Shown here: positions 9,273-18,436 of the stretch, piece by piece
How the letters are laid out: every line of letters starts with the position of its first letter
How positions within the stretch are numbered: the stretch's first letter is position 1
Assembly: GCF_035989265.1 (NCBI RefSeq)
Contig: NZ_JAYKZX010000001.1
Location: 186,001 to 250,000 of the forward strand
Source: Sphingobium sp. HWE2-09
GTDB taxonomy: Bacteria > Pseudomonadota > Alphaproteobacteria > Sphingomonadales > Sphingomonadaceae
Length of the DNA stretch: 64,000 bases
Reading direction: 5' to 3'
The notes under the pieces: model-generated
The model's input: only the letters and a program-made list of their open reading frames with translations
Databases searched by the model: none
What the model was told of the DNA's origin: nothing
Translations under genes and position numbers: made by a program

Positions 9273-10334
9273 ATGCTGTTCGATTCGATCCAGAATGCGG
9301 TGTCCAGGCGCGGGGCGCTGGGCGGCCTGATCGGCCTAGGAACCGCGGCCGGAATGGCCCCTGCTCTTTCGGCGCAAGCAGCGCAGGCCAGCGCCAACCC
9401 GAATATCCGTCCGCTCGACATCATGGACCCGCGCGACAATCTCTACGGCTTTGCCAAGCTGTGGGGGACGATCGGACCCAAGGCGGTGAAGTCGGGCTAT
9501 TATGGCGTGCAATATGCGATCGTCGGGTCGAAGCGGGCGATGCCGGTGTTCGGCTATTATGGCTTCGGCAACAACCGCAATATCATCCAGCCCGATGGTT
9601 CGGTTAAGGTGCTGGGCAAGGAATGCGGCTATTTCACGGATCTGGCGACTGGCGAGATCATCGACCATTGGGACAATCCCTGGACCGGCGAAAGGGTCGA
9701 AGTCTTTCCGTTTCTCAATGACCGTTGGCGCGGCACATTGGGGCTGGAGCAGAAAGTCTTCAAGGTCGGCGATGGCGAGACTGTCAACAACGACATGGGC
9801 AAGGGCGCCAGCGCCAAGGGCGCGCCGTTCCGGCTGCCCTGGAACCGGGTTGGCGACCAATATCTGCTGGGCTGGGACTATGCGCATGAATATACCAACC
9901 CGGTAACACCCGAAGGCTGGCCCAAGGCGTCGAGCGGCGTGCGCGCCAATCCGTCCGAACATTTCGTGGTGTTCACGCCGACGGACGAGATTGACGATCG
10001 ATCGCTGCCGTCGGCGCGTTTCCATGCAGGCTTCACCCGGCAGGGACCATGGTGGCCGTGGATGAAGATGGGCCAGAGCGGCGTGCAAGGCGTGCTTATG
10101 GGCCGGATGTTTAGCTACAAGATCACCGGCACGGTAGAAGACATCCCCAAGGTGGTGTTGAAGCGTATCGAGCGCGATCGGCCCGACCTGCTGGAAGAGC
10201 CGACCGATGGGCCGGACGAAGGCGTGCGCGGTACGCTGGAAGCCTATGCCGAGGACGTGCCGCCCGAAACGCGGGGCTATGTCTCGCCCTTGGCACAGCA
10301 GCGGCAAAAGGCGCTGGAGGCAGCGAAGAAATAA
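9273..10334 (+). CDS. DUF1838 family protein, Tat-exported (longer paralogue)
   Basis: The product has 353 residues. The start at 9273 is preceded by GGAG and GAGG within 12 bases. The N-terminus carries a twin-arginine motif (SRRGALGGL) and a hydrophobic core ending near ALSAQA. The body matches DUF1838: a DIMDPRDNLYGFAKLWG opening, a YFTDLATGEIIDHWDNP segment and the WPWMKMGQSG segment near the C-terminus. The protein is about 65 residues longer than the paralogue at 4151-5017. It precedes a Tat-exported amine oxidase and a DUF3089 hydrolase on the same strand, so the three probably act together outside the cytoplasm on one compound. The reaction is unknown. Confidence 0.82.
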   Translation: MLFDSIQNAVSRRGALGGLIGLGTAAGMAPALSAQAAQASANPNIRPLDIMDPRDNLYGFAKLWGTIGPKAVKSGYYGVQYAIVGSKRAMPVFGYYGFGNNRNIIQPDGSVKVLGKECGYFTDLATGEIIDHWDNPWTGERVEVFPFLNDRWRGTLGLEQKVFKVGDGETVNNDMGKGASAKGAPFRLPWNRVGDQYLLGWDYAHEYTNPVTPEGWPKASSGVRANPSEHFVVFTPTDEIDDRSLPSARFHAGFTRQGPWWPWMKMGQSGVQGVLMGRMFSYKITGTVEDIPKVVLKRIERDRPDLLEEPTDGPDEGVRGTLEAYAEDVPPETRGYVSPLAQQRQKALEAAKK

Positions 10335-10445
10335 GCGACCGGCGACGCGCATGACAGGAGATTGCCGCCCTCCCCTGCGCCTAGGCGGGAGCGATCGACT
10401 TGGTTTGCGCGTCGCCAATGGTGACCTAGTTGCAAGGAGAATATC

Positions 10446-11879
10446 GTGGGTCTGACACGGCGCGATTTCGGCATGGGGGCAGCGGCGCTGGGCGTGACGC
10501 TGATGGCGGAGCGGGCCAGCGCAAAGGTGGGCAGGCCCAAGGACGTCGATGTCATTATCCTTGGCGCGGGCATGTCGGGCCTGAACGCAGCCTGGTTGCT
10601 CGAACAGCAGGGATTGAAAGTTCTGTTACTCGAAGGGCGCGAACGGGTTGGCGGGCGCGTGTTCACGCTGATGGATCAGCCTGGTTATCCCGAAATGGGT
10701 TTCAACTCGATGGGCGAAGGCTATGGCCGCGGCATCGATGCGGCGAAGCGGGCCGGGGTGGAACTGGAAAATGTCGCGCCACGCTTTTACGTCGGGCCGC
10801 CCCAGGAACTCTATCTGGATGGCAAGCGCATCACGCAGGAGGACTGGGCGACGGCGTCGATCAATCCTTTCCCCGATCGACTGAAAGGATCGATGCCGTG
10901 GGAAGTGGTCAACAAGATGGTGTCAGACCATAACCGACTGGCCGATTTCAACCTGTGGAACGACCCGTCGAACGCCGGACTGGACATCTCGCTCTATAAT
11001 TTTCTCAAAGCGCAGGGACTAAGCGACGCAGCGATCCAGCTTGCGACGGTGTCGCCCTATTACGGCACGTCGGGCTATGATGTGTCGGCGCTGATGCTCG
11101 AATATAATGACGGGTTCATCAAGGGGCAGATGGCGGTGGGACCGCGATCGCTGGCGGTGAAGGGCGGCAATATCAAGCTGCCAAAGGGCATGGCGACACT
11201 GCTGAAAGGCGACATCCTGTTTGGCAAGGAAGTCGTCGCAATCGATAATCTGGCGGACAAGGCCGAAGTGCGTTGCGCGGACGGATCCGTCTATGCCGCC
11301 CCGCGCGTGATTTGTTCGCTGCCCTTTTCGACATTGCGCAATGTCGCCATCCGTCCAGGCCTGAACGGTCCGCAGGCGATGGCGGTCGCCGAGTTGAAAT
11401 ATCAGCCGATCAGCATCGCTTTCCTGACCGTCACCGAACCCTTTTGGGACCAGGATGGCCTGTCACCGGCGATGTGGACCGACGACCCCATGGGCGTCGT
11501 GATGCCGCAGCGTTTCGGGGTCCACCCCAAACAGATTACGGGCCTGATGATCCAGGCGCGGGGGCATCTGGCGCAATATTGGGACCGGTTGGGCAAGGAA
11601 GGGGCGCTCGCCTTTGCGGTCCGGCGGCTCGAAACCCTGCGCCCTGCTGCCAAAGGCAAGGTCAAGGGCGCCTATCTCCACAGCTGGACGGCGGAGCGGT
11701 TCAATATGGGCGATATTTCCTATTTCGGTCCCGGCCAGATCGCAGCCTTTGCCCCGACCATCGCCAAGCCAGCGGGGCGATTGCATTTTTGCGGTGAACA
11801 TACTGCCGTCAACGCGCGCGGACTGGAAGGCGCGCTTGAATTGTCCGAGCGGGTTGCGATCGAGATTCTTTCGCTATGA
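10446..11879 (+). CDS. Flavin-dependent amine oxidase family protein, Tat-exported
   Basis: The protein has 477 residues. It starts with GTG, supported by an AAGGAGA ribosome site 6 bases upstream; no better ATG precedes the Tat signal LTRRDFGMGAAALG. The FAD-binding Rossmann motif is G40-A-G42-M-S-G45, followed by the acidic residue of the second strand (LLLEGRERVGGRVF), the GG/RVGGRVF signature of monoamine oxidases. The C-terminal FAD-contact segment LHFCGEHTAVNARGLEGALELSERVA, cited here only in outline, is also typical. Substrates of such exported enzymes range from amines to cyclic terpenoids. It overlaps the next gene by 4 bases, so the two are translationally coupled. Confidence 0.87.
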   Translation: MGLTRRDFGMGAAALGVTLMAERASAKVGRPKDVDVIILGAGMSGLNAAWLLEQQGLKVLLLEGRERVGGRVFTLMDQPGYPEMGFNSMGEGYGRGIDAAKRAGVELENVAPRFYVGPPQELYLDGKRITQEDWATASINPFPDRLKGSMPWEVVNKMVSDHNRLADFNLWNDPSNAGLDISLYNFLKAQGLSDAAIQLATVSPYYGTSGYDVSALMLEYNDGFIKGQMAVGPRSLAVKGGNIKLPKGMATLLKGDILFGKEVVAIDNLADKAEVRCADGSVYAAPRVICSLPFSTLRNVAIRPGLNGPQAMAVAELKYQPISIAFLTVTEPFWDQDGLSPAMWTDDPMGVVMPQRFGVHPKQITGLMIQARGHLAQYWDRLGKEGALAFAVRRLETLRPAAKGKVKGAYLHSWTAERFNMGDISYFGPGQIAAFAPTIAKPAGRLHFCGEHTAVNARGLEGALELSERVAIEILSL

Positions 11880-12964
11880 AAACCCAGATACAGGATATCT
11901 GCATGCGCGCCTTGCTCATTCTGGCGGCCTTCGTCGCCACCCCCTGTCATGCGCAGGCCGGGACGTTCGATGCGACACCGCCGCCGCCCGCTCCGGACTA
12001 TGCGCAGCCGCTCAACTGGGCAGCGCGTCCCGATGCGCCGAGTGCCGCCGCCACCGTGCCGACTGGCGCAACGCCTGCCGTCAAGCATGCCGCTGCGGCG
12101 GTTTTCTACGTGCATCCCACGACATTCCGTCACGATGTTCAGTGGAATCAGGACGTTGCGGATGCCGCCACCAACCGCTGGACCGACGCCAGCGTCATCG
12201 CGCGTCAAGCCTCCATTTTCAACGGCTGCTGCGACGTCTATGCGCCACGGTATCGGCAGGCCGTCGCCCGATCGGTCGGCGCATTGGATGGCGAAGGGGG
12301 CAAGGCCTTTGCCCTGGCCTATTCAGACGTCGAACGGGCGTTCGATGCGTTTCTGATCGCGATCGGGGACAAGCCGTTCATCCTGGCGGGGCATAGTCAG
12401 GGTGGCGCGCATATCGCGACGCTGCTGGCCAGACGCATCGACGGCACCCCGCTGTCAAATCGGATGATCGCGGCCTATGCCATCGGCTATAATCTGTCCG
12501 ATGGTGATTTCGGCAAGACCTACCGCAGCCTGAAGACCTGCGATCGTCCCACCCAGACGGGTTGCGTCGTGGGATGGAACACGGTCACGCGCGATGCCGA
12601 CCGGGCGATGCTGGGCGGCTTGATGACGCAGCGCTACGTCACATTGCATGGCGACGATGCGGGCAAGGCTTTGTTGTGCATCAACCCGCTGACGTTCGAT
12701 CGCAGCAAGCCCGCCGCGCCCAGGTCAGCCAGCCGTGGCGCGGTGCCGGGGGCAGCGGATGCGTCCCCGGTCGCCCCATTGCGCAAGGGGCTGGTCGCTG
12801 CCGAATGCCATGACGGTTTCCTGGTGGTGGACGCCGATCCTGCGCTGGACATGAAGCCGCTGCCCGGCGGCAGTATGCATTTTCATGACATGGGCCTGTT
12901 CTATGCGGACATCCGCGCCAACGCCGTAGCGCGGGTCAAGGCCTATCTGCGCACGCATCGGTAA
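11876..12964 (+). CDS. DUF3089 domain alpha/beta hydrolase-like protein
   Basis: The product has 362 residues. An ATGA overlap with the amine oxidase gene fixes the start at 11876; an internal ATG ten codons later (MRALLILAAF) opens the hydrophobic signal and is an alternative. DUF3089 features are present: FYVHPTT near residue 77, the ASIFNGCCDVYAPRYRQ segment, and the nucleophile elbow GHSQGG with Ser about 174. A signal peptide ending at CHAQA predicts a periplasmic protein. As the last gene of the Tat-oxidase operon it may hydrolyse a product of the oxidase. The family has no well-defined substrate known to me. Confidence 0.85.
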   Translation: MKTQIQDICMRALLILAAFVATPCHAQAGTFDATPPPPAPDYAQPLNWAARPDAPSAAATVPTGATPAVKHAAAAVFYVHPTTFRHDVQWNQDVADAATNRWTDASVIARQASIFNGCCDVYAPRYRQAVARSVGALDGEGGKAFALAYSDVERAFDAFLIAIGDKPFILAGHSQGGAHIATLLARRIDGTPLSNRMIAAYAIGYNLSDGDFGKTYRSLKTCDRPTQTGCVVGWNTVTRDADRAMLGGLMTQRYVTLHGDDAGKALLCINPLTFDRSKPAAPRSASRGAVPGAADASPVAPLRKGLVAAECHDGFLVVDADPALDMKPLPGGSMHFHDMGLFYADIRANAVARVKAYLRTHR

Positions 12965-12973
12965 TGGTCAGGG

Positions 12974-14476
12974 TTAGCCGGTTGCGCCTGTGCGCGGCAA
13001 GGACGCGAGCGCTATCTGCTTGCCGCCCGTCTTCGTCGCAGGCCGGGCGATAAGGTCAGCGAGCAAGGCGGCGTTGCGGGCGAAGTGATGGCCGCCCGGC
13101 ACCATGATCGTCGTTGCGACACCGTTCGGGATGGTCGGACAAGCGCTGTCGCTTTCCTGTGCGCCCTGGATGCACCGTATGTCCATGTCCCGCAGGCGCA
13201 GGATCGCGGGGATCGTCGGCAAGGCCTGCGCGGAATCCAGGTTGAGCCAACTGCTGAGATGGAACTGGAAATCGGCCGTCGGGCTGAGGCCCAGCAGCGA
13301 CAGGCTGGCGATATGCGCCCTGGTCGCCGGATCGAGGGTGCCGACCATGGCGGGCAGCGTATCGGCGCCAAAGCTGTAGCCGATCAGCATGACCCGTGGG
13401 CGATGCCAGGCGGTGCCGTAGGCCGTGATGATGCGGCGCATATCCTGCCCCGCCTGCGCAGGCGTCCGCTGGCTCCAGAAGTAGGACAGGCTGTCGACGC
13501 CCACGACGGGCACGCCTTTGGCCGCCAATTGTCCGGCGACATCGCGGACCAGCCCCGTCCAGCCGCCATCACCGGAATAGAAGACCGCCATGACATCGTT
13601 GCGGGCCGGGCCGGTCGGTGGAACGATCGTCAGCGGCAGGTCGGTCGGCAAGCCGGTGCCCGCTACGGCCGATGGCGCCTTGTTCAGCATCGGCGCCAGC
13701 GTCGCTATCAGGCGTGGCGTCATCTGCGGGGCGTTGAGGGACGCATGGTCGGCATCGGGCAGCGCGATGAAACGGGCATGGGGGATGGCGGCTGCGAAAC
13801 GGCGCGCGGTGGTGAAATCGACCACCGTGTCGCGCGCGCCCTGCAGGACGATCCAGGGGACGGTGATCCGGCGGTTCGGTGCGAACAGCCATCCCCGCGA
13901 CGGCGTGGCGATCGGCCGGGCGGCAAAGCCGGGCGCACGGCACCACGGCTTGATGCCGGGAATATCGGCACTGAACCCAAGAGATATGACGCCGCGATAG
14001 GCGCCGTCTGCCCATTGCGACAGGCTGGCATAGGCGACCGTCGCGCCTGCCGAATAGCCCATGATGACCGGCTGCATATAGGCGCGCACGCCCGTGCGAT
14101 GTTGCACGTCCCGCGACAATGCGACCAACGGATAGTTGGGATTGATGCAGCGATTATGCCCTCTTTGCAGCGACCGCATGAAGGTGGGTGTGGAAATGCC
14201 GGCCACCAATATGCCACGCTGCGCCAGGCGACCCGCCATGGCGGCGATGCTGCCGTTCCAGCCGCCGTCGCCCGACAGAAAAATCACATTCGCGCGCGGG
14301 GCGCCGCCTGGACGATAGACCCTGATGCCGCCGAAGGGGGCCAGATAGTAGGAACTGATCGTGACACTCTGCGCGGCGACCCTTCGTCCCGACGCCAGCA
14401 CCGGCGCGGTGACGCCGGTCAGGATCAGCCAGCCGCCGACGAATAGGACGATGATACTCCGAATGATCCTGCGCAT
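12974..14476 (-). CDS. acvB: AcvB/VirJ family periplasmic lysyl-phosphatidylglycerol hydrolase
   Basis: The product has 500 residues from the ATG at 14476, which has AGGGG 7 bases upstream; a TTG six codons earlier is less likely. Two VirJ-like alpha/beta hydrolase halves are visible. Each has the LSGDGGW or YSGDGGW segment (about residues 67 and 300) and a nucleophile elbow: GYSAG with Ser about 142 in the first half and GYSFGAD with Ser about 368 in the second. A late GGHH probably carries the catalytic His. A signal anchor lies at residues 4-28. AcvB of Agrobacterium is known to hydrolyse lysyl-phosphatidylglycerol, and the upstream neighbour here is mprF, which strongly supports the same role. 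It lies 135 bases downstream of mprF. Confidence 0.85.
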   Translation of the reverse strand: MRRIIRSIIVLFVGGWLILTGVTAPVLASGRRVAAQSVTISSYYLAPFGGIRVYRPGGAPRANVIFLSGDGGWNGSIAAMAGRLAQRGILVAGISTPTFMRSLQRGHNRCINPNYPLVALSRDVQHRTGVRAYMQPVIMGYSAGATVAYASLSQWADGAYRGVISLGFSADIPGIKPWCRAPGFAARPIATPSRGWLFAPNRRITVPWIVLQGARDTVVDFTTARRFAAAIPHARFIALPDADHASLNAPQMTPRLIATLAPMLNKAPSAVAGTGLPTDLPLTIVPPTGPARNDVMAVFYSGDGGWTGLVRDVAGQLAAKGVPVVGVDSLSYFWSQRTPAQAGQDMRRIITAYGTAWHRPRVMLIGYSFGADTLPAMVGTLDPATRAHIASLSLLGLSPTADFQFHLSSWLNLDSAQALPTIPAILRLRDMDIRCIQGAQESDSACPTIPNGVATTIMVPGGHHFARNAALLADLIARPATKTGGKQIALASLPRTGATG

Positions 14477-14610
14477 GATGCAGCCCCTGTTCAATCAGGT
14501 CGGCATCCTACGCGTCGGCACCTGTTCCCGCTTTTACGGCTGGATGACAGTTTCGTCATTTTCATGGCGCGACGCCCGGCTGCCGCTGCCGATCAAGGCC
14601 TGCAAATCCA

Positions 14611-17142
14611 TCAGCGTGCGAGGGAAGCCCAAGCCTTGCGGTCCTGCGACGAAGCGGCCTTCCCATTGGGGGAGAATTTCTCCTTATAGGCGCGCAGGCC
14701 TTCGAAGCCGTAGAAGGCGTTGCCATGTTGATACAGAAGGCCGCCCAGGCGCGACCAGAGGGGGGCCAGCCTGCGTGCCTCCAGACCCGATAGCGGCGCC
14801 ATGCCCAGGTTGAACCAGCCATAGCCTTGCGCCTGCCCCCACTGCATCAGCCGGACGAACAGAAAATCCATCACGCCATAGGGCATGGCTTCGCGATGGC
14901 GCATCAGATCGACCGACAGTTCCGACTTGTCGGCCGTCTTCCAGATGTTGGCGAAGGCCACGATCCGGCCCTGCCAGCGGACCACCGCACAGTCGAAATG
15001 GGCCATATAGGCCGGGTCGAAGCGACCGACGCTGAATCCCTTTTCCCGATGGCGTTTGAGCGCGAGCCATTCGTCCGAAATTTCCGAAAGTTCATGCATG
15101 ATGGCAGACATATCTTCCACCGGGACGATGTCGAAAACGGCGCCATCCCGCGCTGCGCGGCGTTCCGCATAGCGCAGGGGTTTGGCGTCCGGCCCGTCAA
15201 GGGTGAAGCTGGCGAGATCGACATGCGCTTCCTCGCCATATTTGGTGATTTGCAGCCCGAGTTCGATCGCCAGCGGGAGGGCGGCCAGGCTGATCTGGTA
15301 GAGCAACAGACGCCCCTGCGCCGCGTCGGCCTGTTCCCGCAGGGACCAGAGCAGGTCGCCCCATTCCGCCTCCACCCCGACGGGATCGCCCATGACGATC
15401 CAGCTATGGTTTTTGATCTGATACATCAGGAAGGCCCGGCCGCTGTCCGACAATAGGAACCGCTTGTCGCCGGTATAGGCGAGGTTGGCGTCGGTGCGTT
15501 GCGCCAGGGCCATGGCTTCGGGGGTCGGAAGGGCCGCCGCATTGGCGTCAAGCCGCGCAGGGGACGCGGGGCGAAACATCCACAGGAAGGCGACGATCGC
15601 CAGCAGGACGATGACGGCAAAGCTGGCGCGCAGGAATCGCGACGCGTCGCCATGTTCGGCAAATTCCCACCACAGGTCGTTCTGATAATCGACATGCTTA
15701 TAGGCGAACAGGCCGATCCAGATGGACAGGCCCACCACGATCGCCACGGTCGCGAGCCATGCGGGGGTGAAGGCTTCGGCCAGAAAATGGGTGCGGCGAT
15801 AGAAGGCAAGGCGCGTCCATTGCAACGCGCCTGCGATCAGGATCATGATGGAGGCTTCCTCATAATCCAGCCCCTTGAGCAGGGAAAATAGCGCGCCCGC
15901 CACCAGGAGCAGGCGCGTCAGCCAGAAAGCGCCGTCCAGCCGCCGGTACAGTCCGGCCGACAGGATCAGCAACGCCGCGCCGATCAGGCTACCGGCCAGA
16001 TGGGACAGTTCAATGAACGGCTGAGGCACGATGGTCGACAGGGTGGCGGCGCGCCCCGCGATCGTGGGCAGGGAGCCGGACACCAGCAGCACCGCGCCGC
16101 CCAGGAACACCAGCGCCGCGATCATCGTGGGCGCGAGGACCGAGGCCACGTCGCGCATCCCGTTCAATGTCCGGGCAATGGGGGCGTGCCAGCGGCGTCC
16201 TTCCTGAAACAGGATGATCGCGATCGCCACCAGCAACGGGGCAATATAGTAGATGAGCCGGTAGGCGAGCAGCGCAGCGACCATTTCGGGACGATCGACG
16301 CCGGGCAAGGCGATCAGCATCACCGCCTCGAACACGCCGATGCCGCCGGGCACATGGGTGATGAGCACGGCGATGATCGCCAGCACATAACCCATGAAGA
16401 AGAGCGGCCATTGCGCCGGGCCGACACCGGGCACCAGGATGAAGAGCGCGGCGCTGGCCGCCGCCAGATCGATCATGCTGATGCCGATCTGCGCCAGCAT
16501 GGCGGGCGCCGGGGGTACGGGGGCGCTCCATCCCCGCAGCCGCAAAGTGCGGCCGCGGCGTCCGGCCCAAAGCAACAGCGCCGCCATCGCCAGCAGCAGA
16601 ACGATGCCCGCCAAGCGCAACGGCCCGCCCAACCCAGCCAGTGTGCCGATCGCCAGCACTTCCGGTCGCCAGGCCAGCATCGCACCTGCCAGAACGGCAA
16701 TCCCGCCCCAGAAGGTGGCGCTGGCGATCATCACGACGCGCGCTATGTCGGCCAGGCTCAACCCCGCCGCGCTATAGACCCGGTAACGCGCCGATCCGCC
16801 GGTGAGCAGCGACAGGCCCAGATTATGGCTGAGCGTGTAGCTGGTGAAGGACGCCAGCGCCGCCGTGCGCCACGGCAGGGGTCGCCCGATCGCCCGCAGC
16901 GCCAGCACATCGTACAATGTCAGCGTCAGATAGCTGATCGCCGTCAGGCCAGCGGCGGCGATCAGGGCGGAGGCGGGTATGGCGCGCCAAGCGAGGCGCA
17001 CCTGGCTGAGATGGACGTCGTGCAACAGGTGGCCGAGCGCCACCAGGCCAAGCGCTGCCAGCGCCAGCAGCACGCCGATCGACAAGGTGGTGCGGTGACG
17101 CACCCACCAATGGGAAGATGGGGCGGCGTCCGTCATTGCCAT
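14611..17142 (-). CDS. mprF: Bifunctional lysyl-phosphatidylglycerol synthetase/flippase MprF (LpiA)
   Basis: The protein has 843 residues. The first 500 or so form about 13-14 hydrophobic segments, the flippase part; the MGYVLAIIAVLITHVPGGIG segment is characteristic. A soluble C-terminal GNAT-like domain (about residues 520-835) matches the aminoacyl-tRNA-dependent synthase: KRFLLSDSGRAFLMY, SWIVMGDPVG and YGVMDFLFVRLMQW with FNLGMAPLSGL near the end. The enzyme transfers lysine from Lys-tRNA to phosphatidylglycerol in the inner membrane and moves the product outward, which lowers surface charge under acid or peptide stress. It sits between a DUF2147 gene (4 bases upstream) and acvB, matching the known lpiA-acvB pairing in alphaproteobacteria. 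Confidence 0.92.
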   Translation of the reverse strand: MAMTDAAPSSHWWVRHRTTLSIGVLLALAALGLVALGHLLHDVHLSQVRLAWRAIPASALIAAAGLTAISYLTLTLYDVLALRAIGRPLPWRTAALASFTSYTLSHNLGLSLLTGGSARYRVYSAAGLSLADIARVVMIASATFWGGIAVLAGAMLAWRPEVLAIGTLAGLGGPLRLAGIVLLLAMAALLLWAGRRGRTLRLRGWSAPVPPAPAMLAQIGISMIDLAAASAALFILVPGVGPAQWPLFFMGYVLAIIAVLITHVPGGIGVFEAVMLIALPGVDRPEMVAALLAYRLIYYIAPLLVAIAIILFQEGRRWHAPIARTLNGMRDVASVLAPTMIAALVFLGGAVLLVSGSLPTIAGRAATLSTIVPQPFIELSHLAGSLIGAALLILSAGLYRRLDGAFWLTRLLLVAGALFSLLKGLDYEEASIMILIAGALQWTRLAFYRRTHFLAEAFTPAWLATVAIVVGLSIWIGLFAYKHVDYQNDLWWEFAEHGDASRFLRASFAVIVLLAIVAFLWMFRPASPARLDANAAALPTPEAMALAQRTDANLAYTGDKRFLLSDSGRAFLMYQIKNHSWIVMGDPVGVEAEWGDLLWSLREQADAAQGRLLLYQISLAALPLAIELGLQITKYGEEAHVDLASFTLDGPDAKPLRYAERRAARDGAVFDIVPVEDMSAIMHELSEISDEWLALKRHREKGFSVGRFDPAYMAHFDCAVVRWQGRIVAFANIWKTADKSELSVDLMRHREAMPYGVMDFLFVRLMQWGQAQGYGWFNLGMAPLSGLEARRLAPLWSRLGGLLYQHGNAFYGFEGLRAYKEKFSPNGKAASSQDRKAWASLAR

Positions 17143-17146
17143 ATCA

Positions 17147-17554
17147 TCATCCTGCCTGATGGCGTGTCCATATCTGGCTTTTGCACATCCACGTGCCCAG
17201 CAGGCAACCGGATATCTTCAATCTATTGGGATCGATCTGACGAATGACGGACGAAAAGCTGCGACCCATGTCGGGCACATAGACGCGCCCTTCCCACTGG
17301 CCGGGGCCGCGCGCATGATAATCCTGGAGCAATTCGGTGCCGACCAGATGGGCGACGCCTGCGTCGGCGGCGTCGGCCAGCGCCTGGTCATCGGCCCAGC
17401 GGACCCAGCCGCACAGGCCGCCCCGGCACGCGCCGGTCGTCACCATGACCGAGCCATGCGGGTTCATCCAGTTGCCTTCGATCGGCACATCGGCCATCGC
17501 GGCATGGGGTGTCAGCGCGCAGGCGGCGATCGACAGCAGGGCCAGGAAACGCAT
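17147..17554 (-). CDS. DUF2147 family exported protein
   Basis: This is a small protein of 135 residues with a clear signal peptide (cleavage near HAAMA-DV). The mature part has the DUF2147 pattern: GNWMNPHGSVMV at the start, GLCGWVRWA in the middle and GRVYVPDMGRSFSS then ISGCLLGTWMCKSQIWTR at the end, with the GC...G..C cysteines. The family is periplasmic and of uncertain function, with a lipocalin-like or beta-barrel fold suspected. It lies between the VirJ-like hydrolase (3 bases) and mprF (4 bases), so it is part of the lysyl-PG operon and may bind the modified lipid or its product. That role is inference. Confidence 0.85.
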   Translation of the reverse strand: MRFLALLSIAACALTPHAAMADVPIEGNWMNPHGSVMVTTGACRGGLCGWVRWADDQALADAADAGVAHLVGTELLQDYHARGPGQWEGRVYVPDMGRSFSSVIRQIDPNRLKISGCLLGTWMCKSQIWTRHQAG

Positions 17555-17557
17555 GGC

Positions 17558-18295
17558 TCAGCGTCCCGCCAGCAGATGGACGCGCTGCATGGCGGCGTGG
17601 AGCGCGCCATAGACCGCATCCACATCGCGGTTCAGGCGGTGCCCGCCCGGCAGCGCGATCGATCGCACATTGGGCTGGTGCAGCAAGGGACACAGGCTGT
17701 CCGTTTCCTCCTGCCCGTAAATGCACAAGGCCGGGGTCCAGACCAGTTGCCGCGCGGTCGGCAGGGCGTCCGACTCGGCCATGGCGAAGGTGAAGATTTC
17801 CGCCGGGGACGCACGATATTCGACCGTTGCGCCCGGCACAACGAGCGCGACCATCCCAATCGCCCGCCGATCCGCAATCGGCAGATGAGCGAGTGCCACG
17901 TGCAGCATGTCCGCGCCATAGGATTGGCCGATCAGCAGGATATGCGCCTGCGGATTGATGAGGCGGGCCTGCGTCAGCGCATGTTCCAGCAGCGCGGTCG
18001 CCTCTATCGGACGCCGGGTCGTGCGGAAATAGTTGAGCGAATTGACGCCGACCACGGGAACGCCGTCGTCGACCAGCTTGGCCGCGACGCGTGGCCCCAT
18101 CCCGACGTTGAAGCCCATGTCGCCCGACCAGAGGATCGCCACCGTCCCGCCCGGCTCTGCGCGATAGGCGGGCGGACGCAGCGGCGTGAACAGATCGTCG
18201 CCCAGATAGCCGATACGCACGAAATGCACGATCATCGCCGCCAACAGGCAGACCATGATGGCCGCTATCGCCCGCCCTGCCCCTATCCGTTTCAT
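17558..18295 (-). CDS. Single-domain VirJ/AcvB-like hydrolase
   Basis: The product has 245 residues from the ATG at 18295; an upstream ATG at 18358 would add 21 polar residues ahead of the signal anchor. A membrane anchor lies at residues 7-25. The hydrolase part shows ILWSGDMGFN (the SGDGGW position, altered), VNSLNYFRTTR and the nucleophile elbow IGQSYGADM, then a C-terminal GGHRLNRD with the likely catalytic His. It equals one half of AcvB. As the first gene of the operon (before DUF2147, mprF and acvB), it gives the locus two VirJ-type enzymes. The change at the SGDGGW motif suggests a different substrate or a regulatory role. Confidence 0.8.
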   Translation of the reverse strand: MKRIGAGRAIAAIMVCLLAAMIVHFVRIGYLGDDLFTPLRPPAYRAEPGGTVAILWSGDMGFNVGMGPRVAAKLVDDGVPVVGVNSLNYFRTTRRPIEATALLEHALTQARLINPQAHILLIGQSYGADMLHVALAHLPIADRRAIGMVALVVPGATVEYRASPAEIFTFAMAESDALPTARQLVWTPALCIYGQEETDSLCPLLHQPNVRSIALPGGHRLNRDVDAVYGALHAAMQRVHLLAGR

Positions 18296-18436
18296 GCGAT
18301 CTGACCTTGTCTCGCGCCCTTGCCATCTTCGTACAGCGTCTTGCGCGCATCGGGCCATCCGTTCGCTGACTGCCGCATGAACTTTATGTCATGTCCCCGC
18401 CAGCGCAGCGACAGGGCGACATTGGTAAGGAAGGGC

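Noticed and set aside
16000..17247. 415-codon plus-strand frame opposite mprF
   Set aside because: Composition (Gln/His/Arg/Gly) shows an antisense shadow of the membrane domain.
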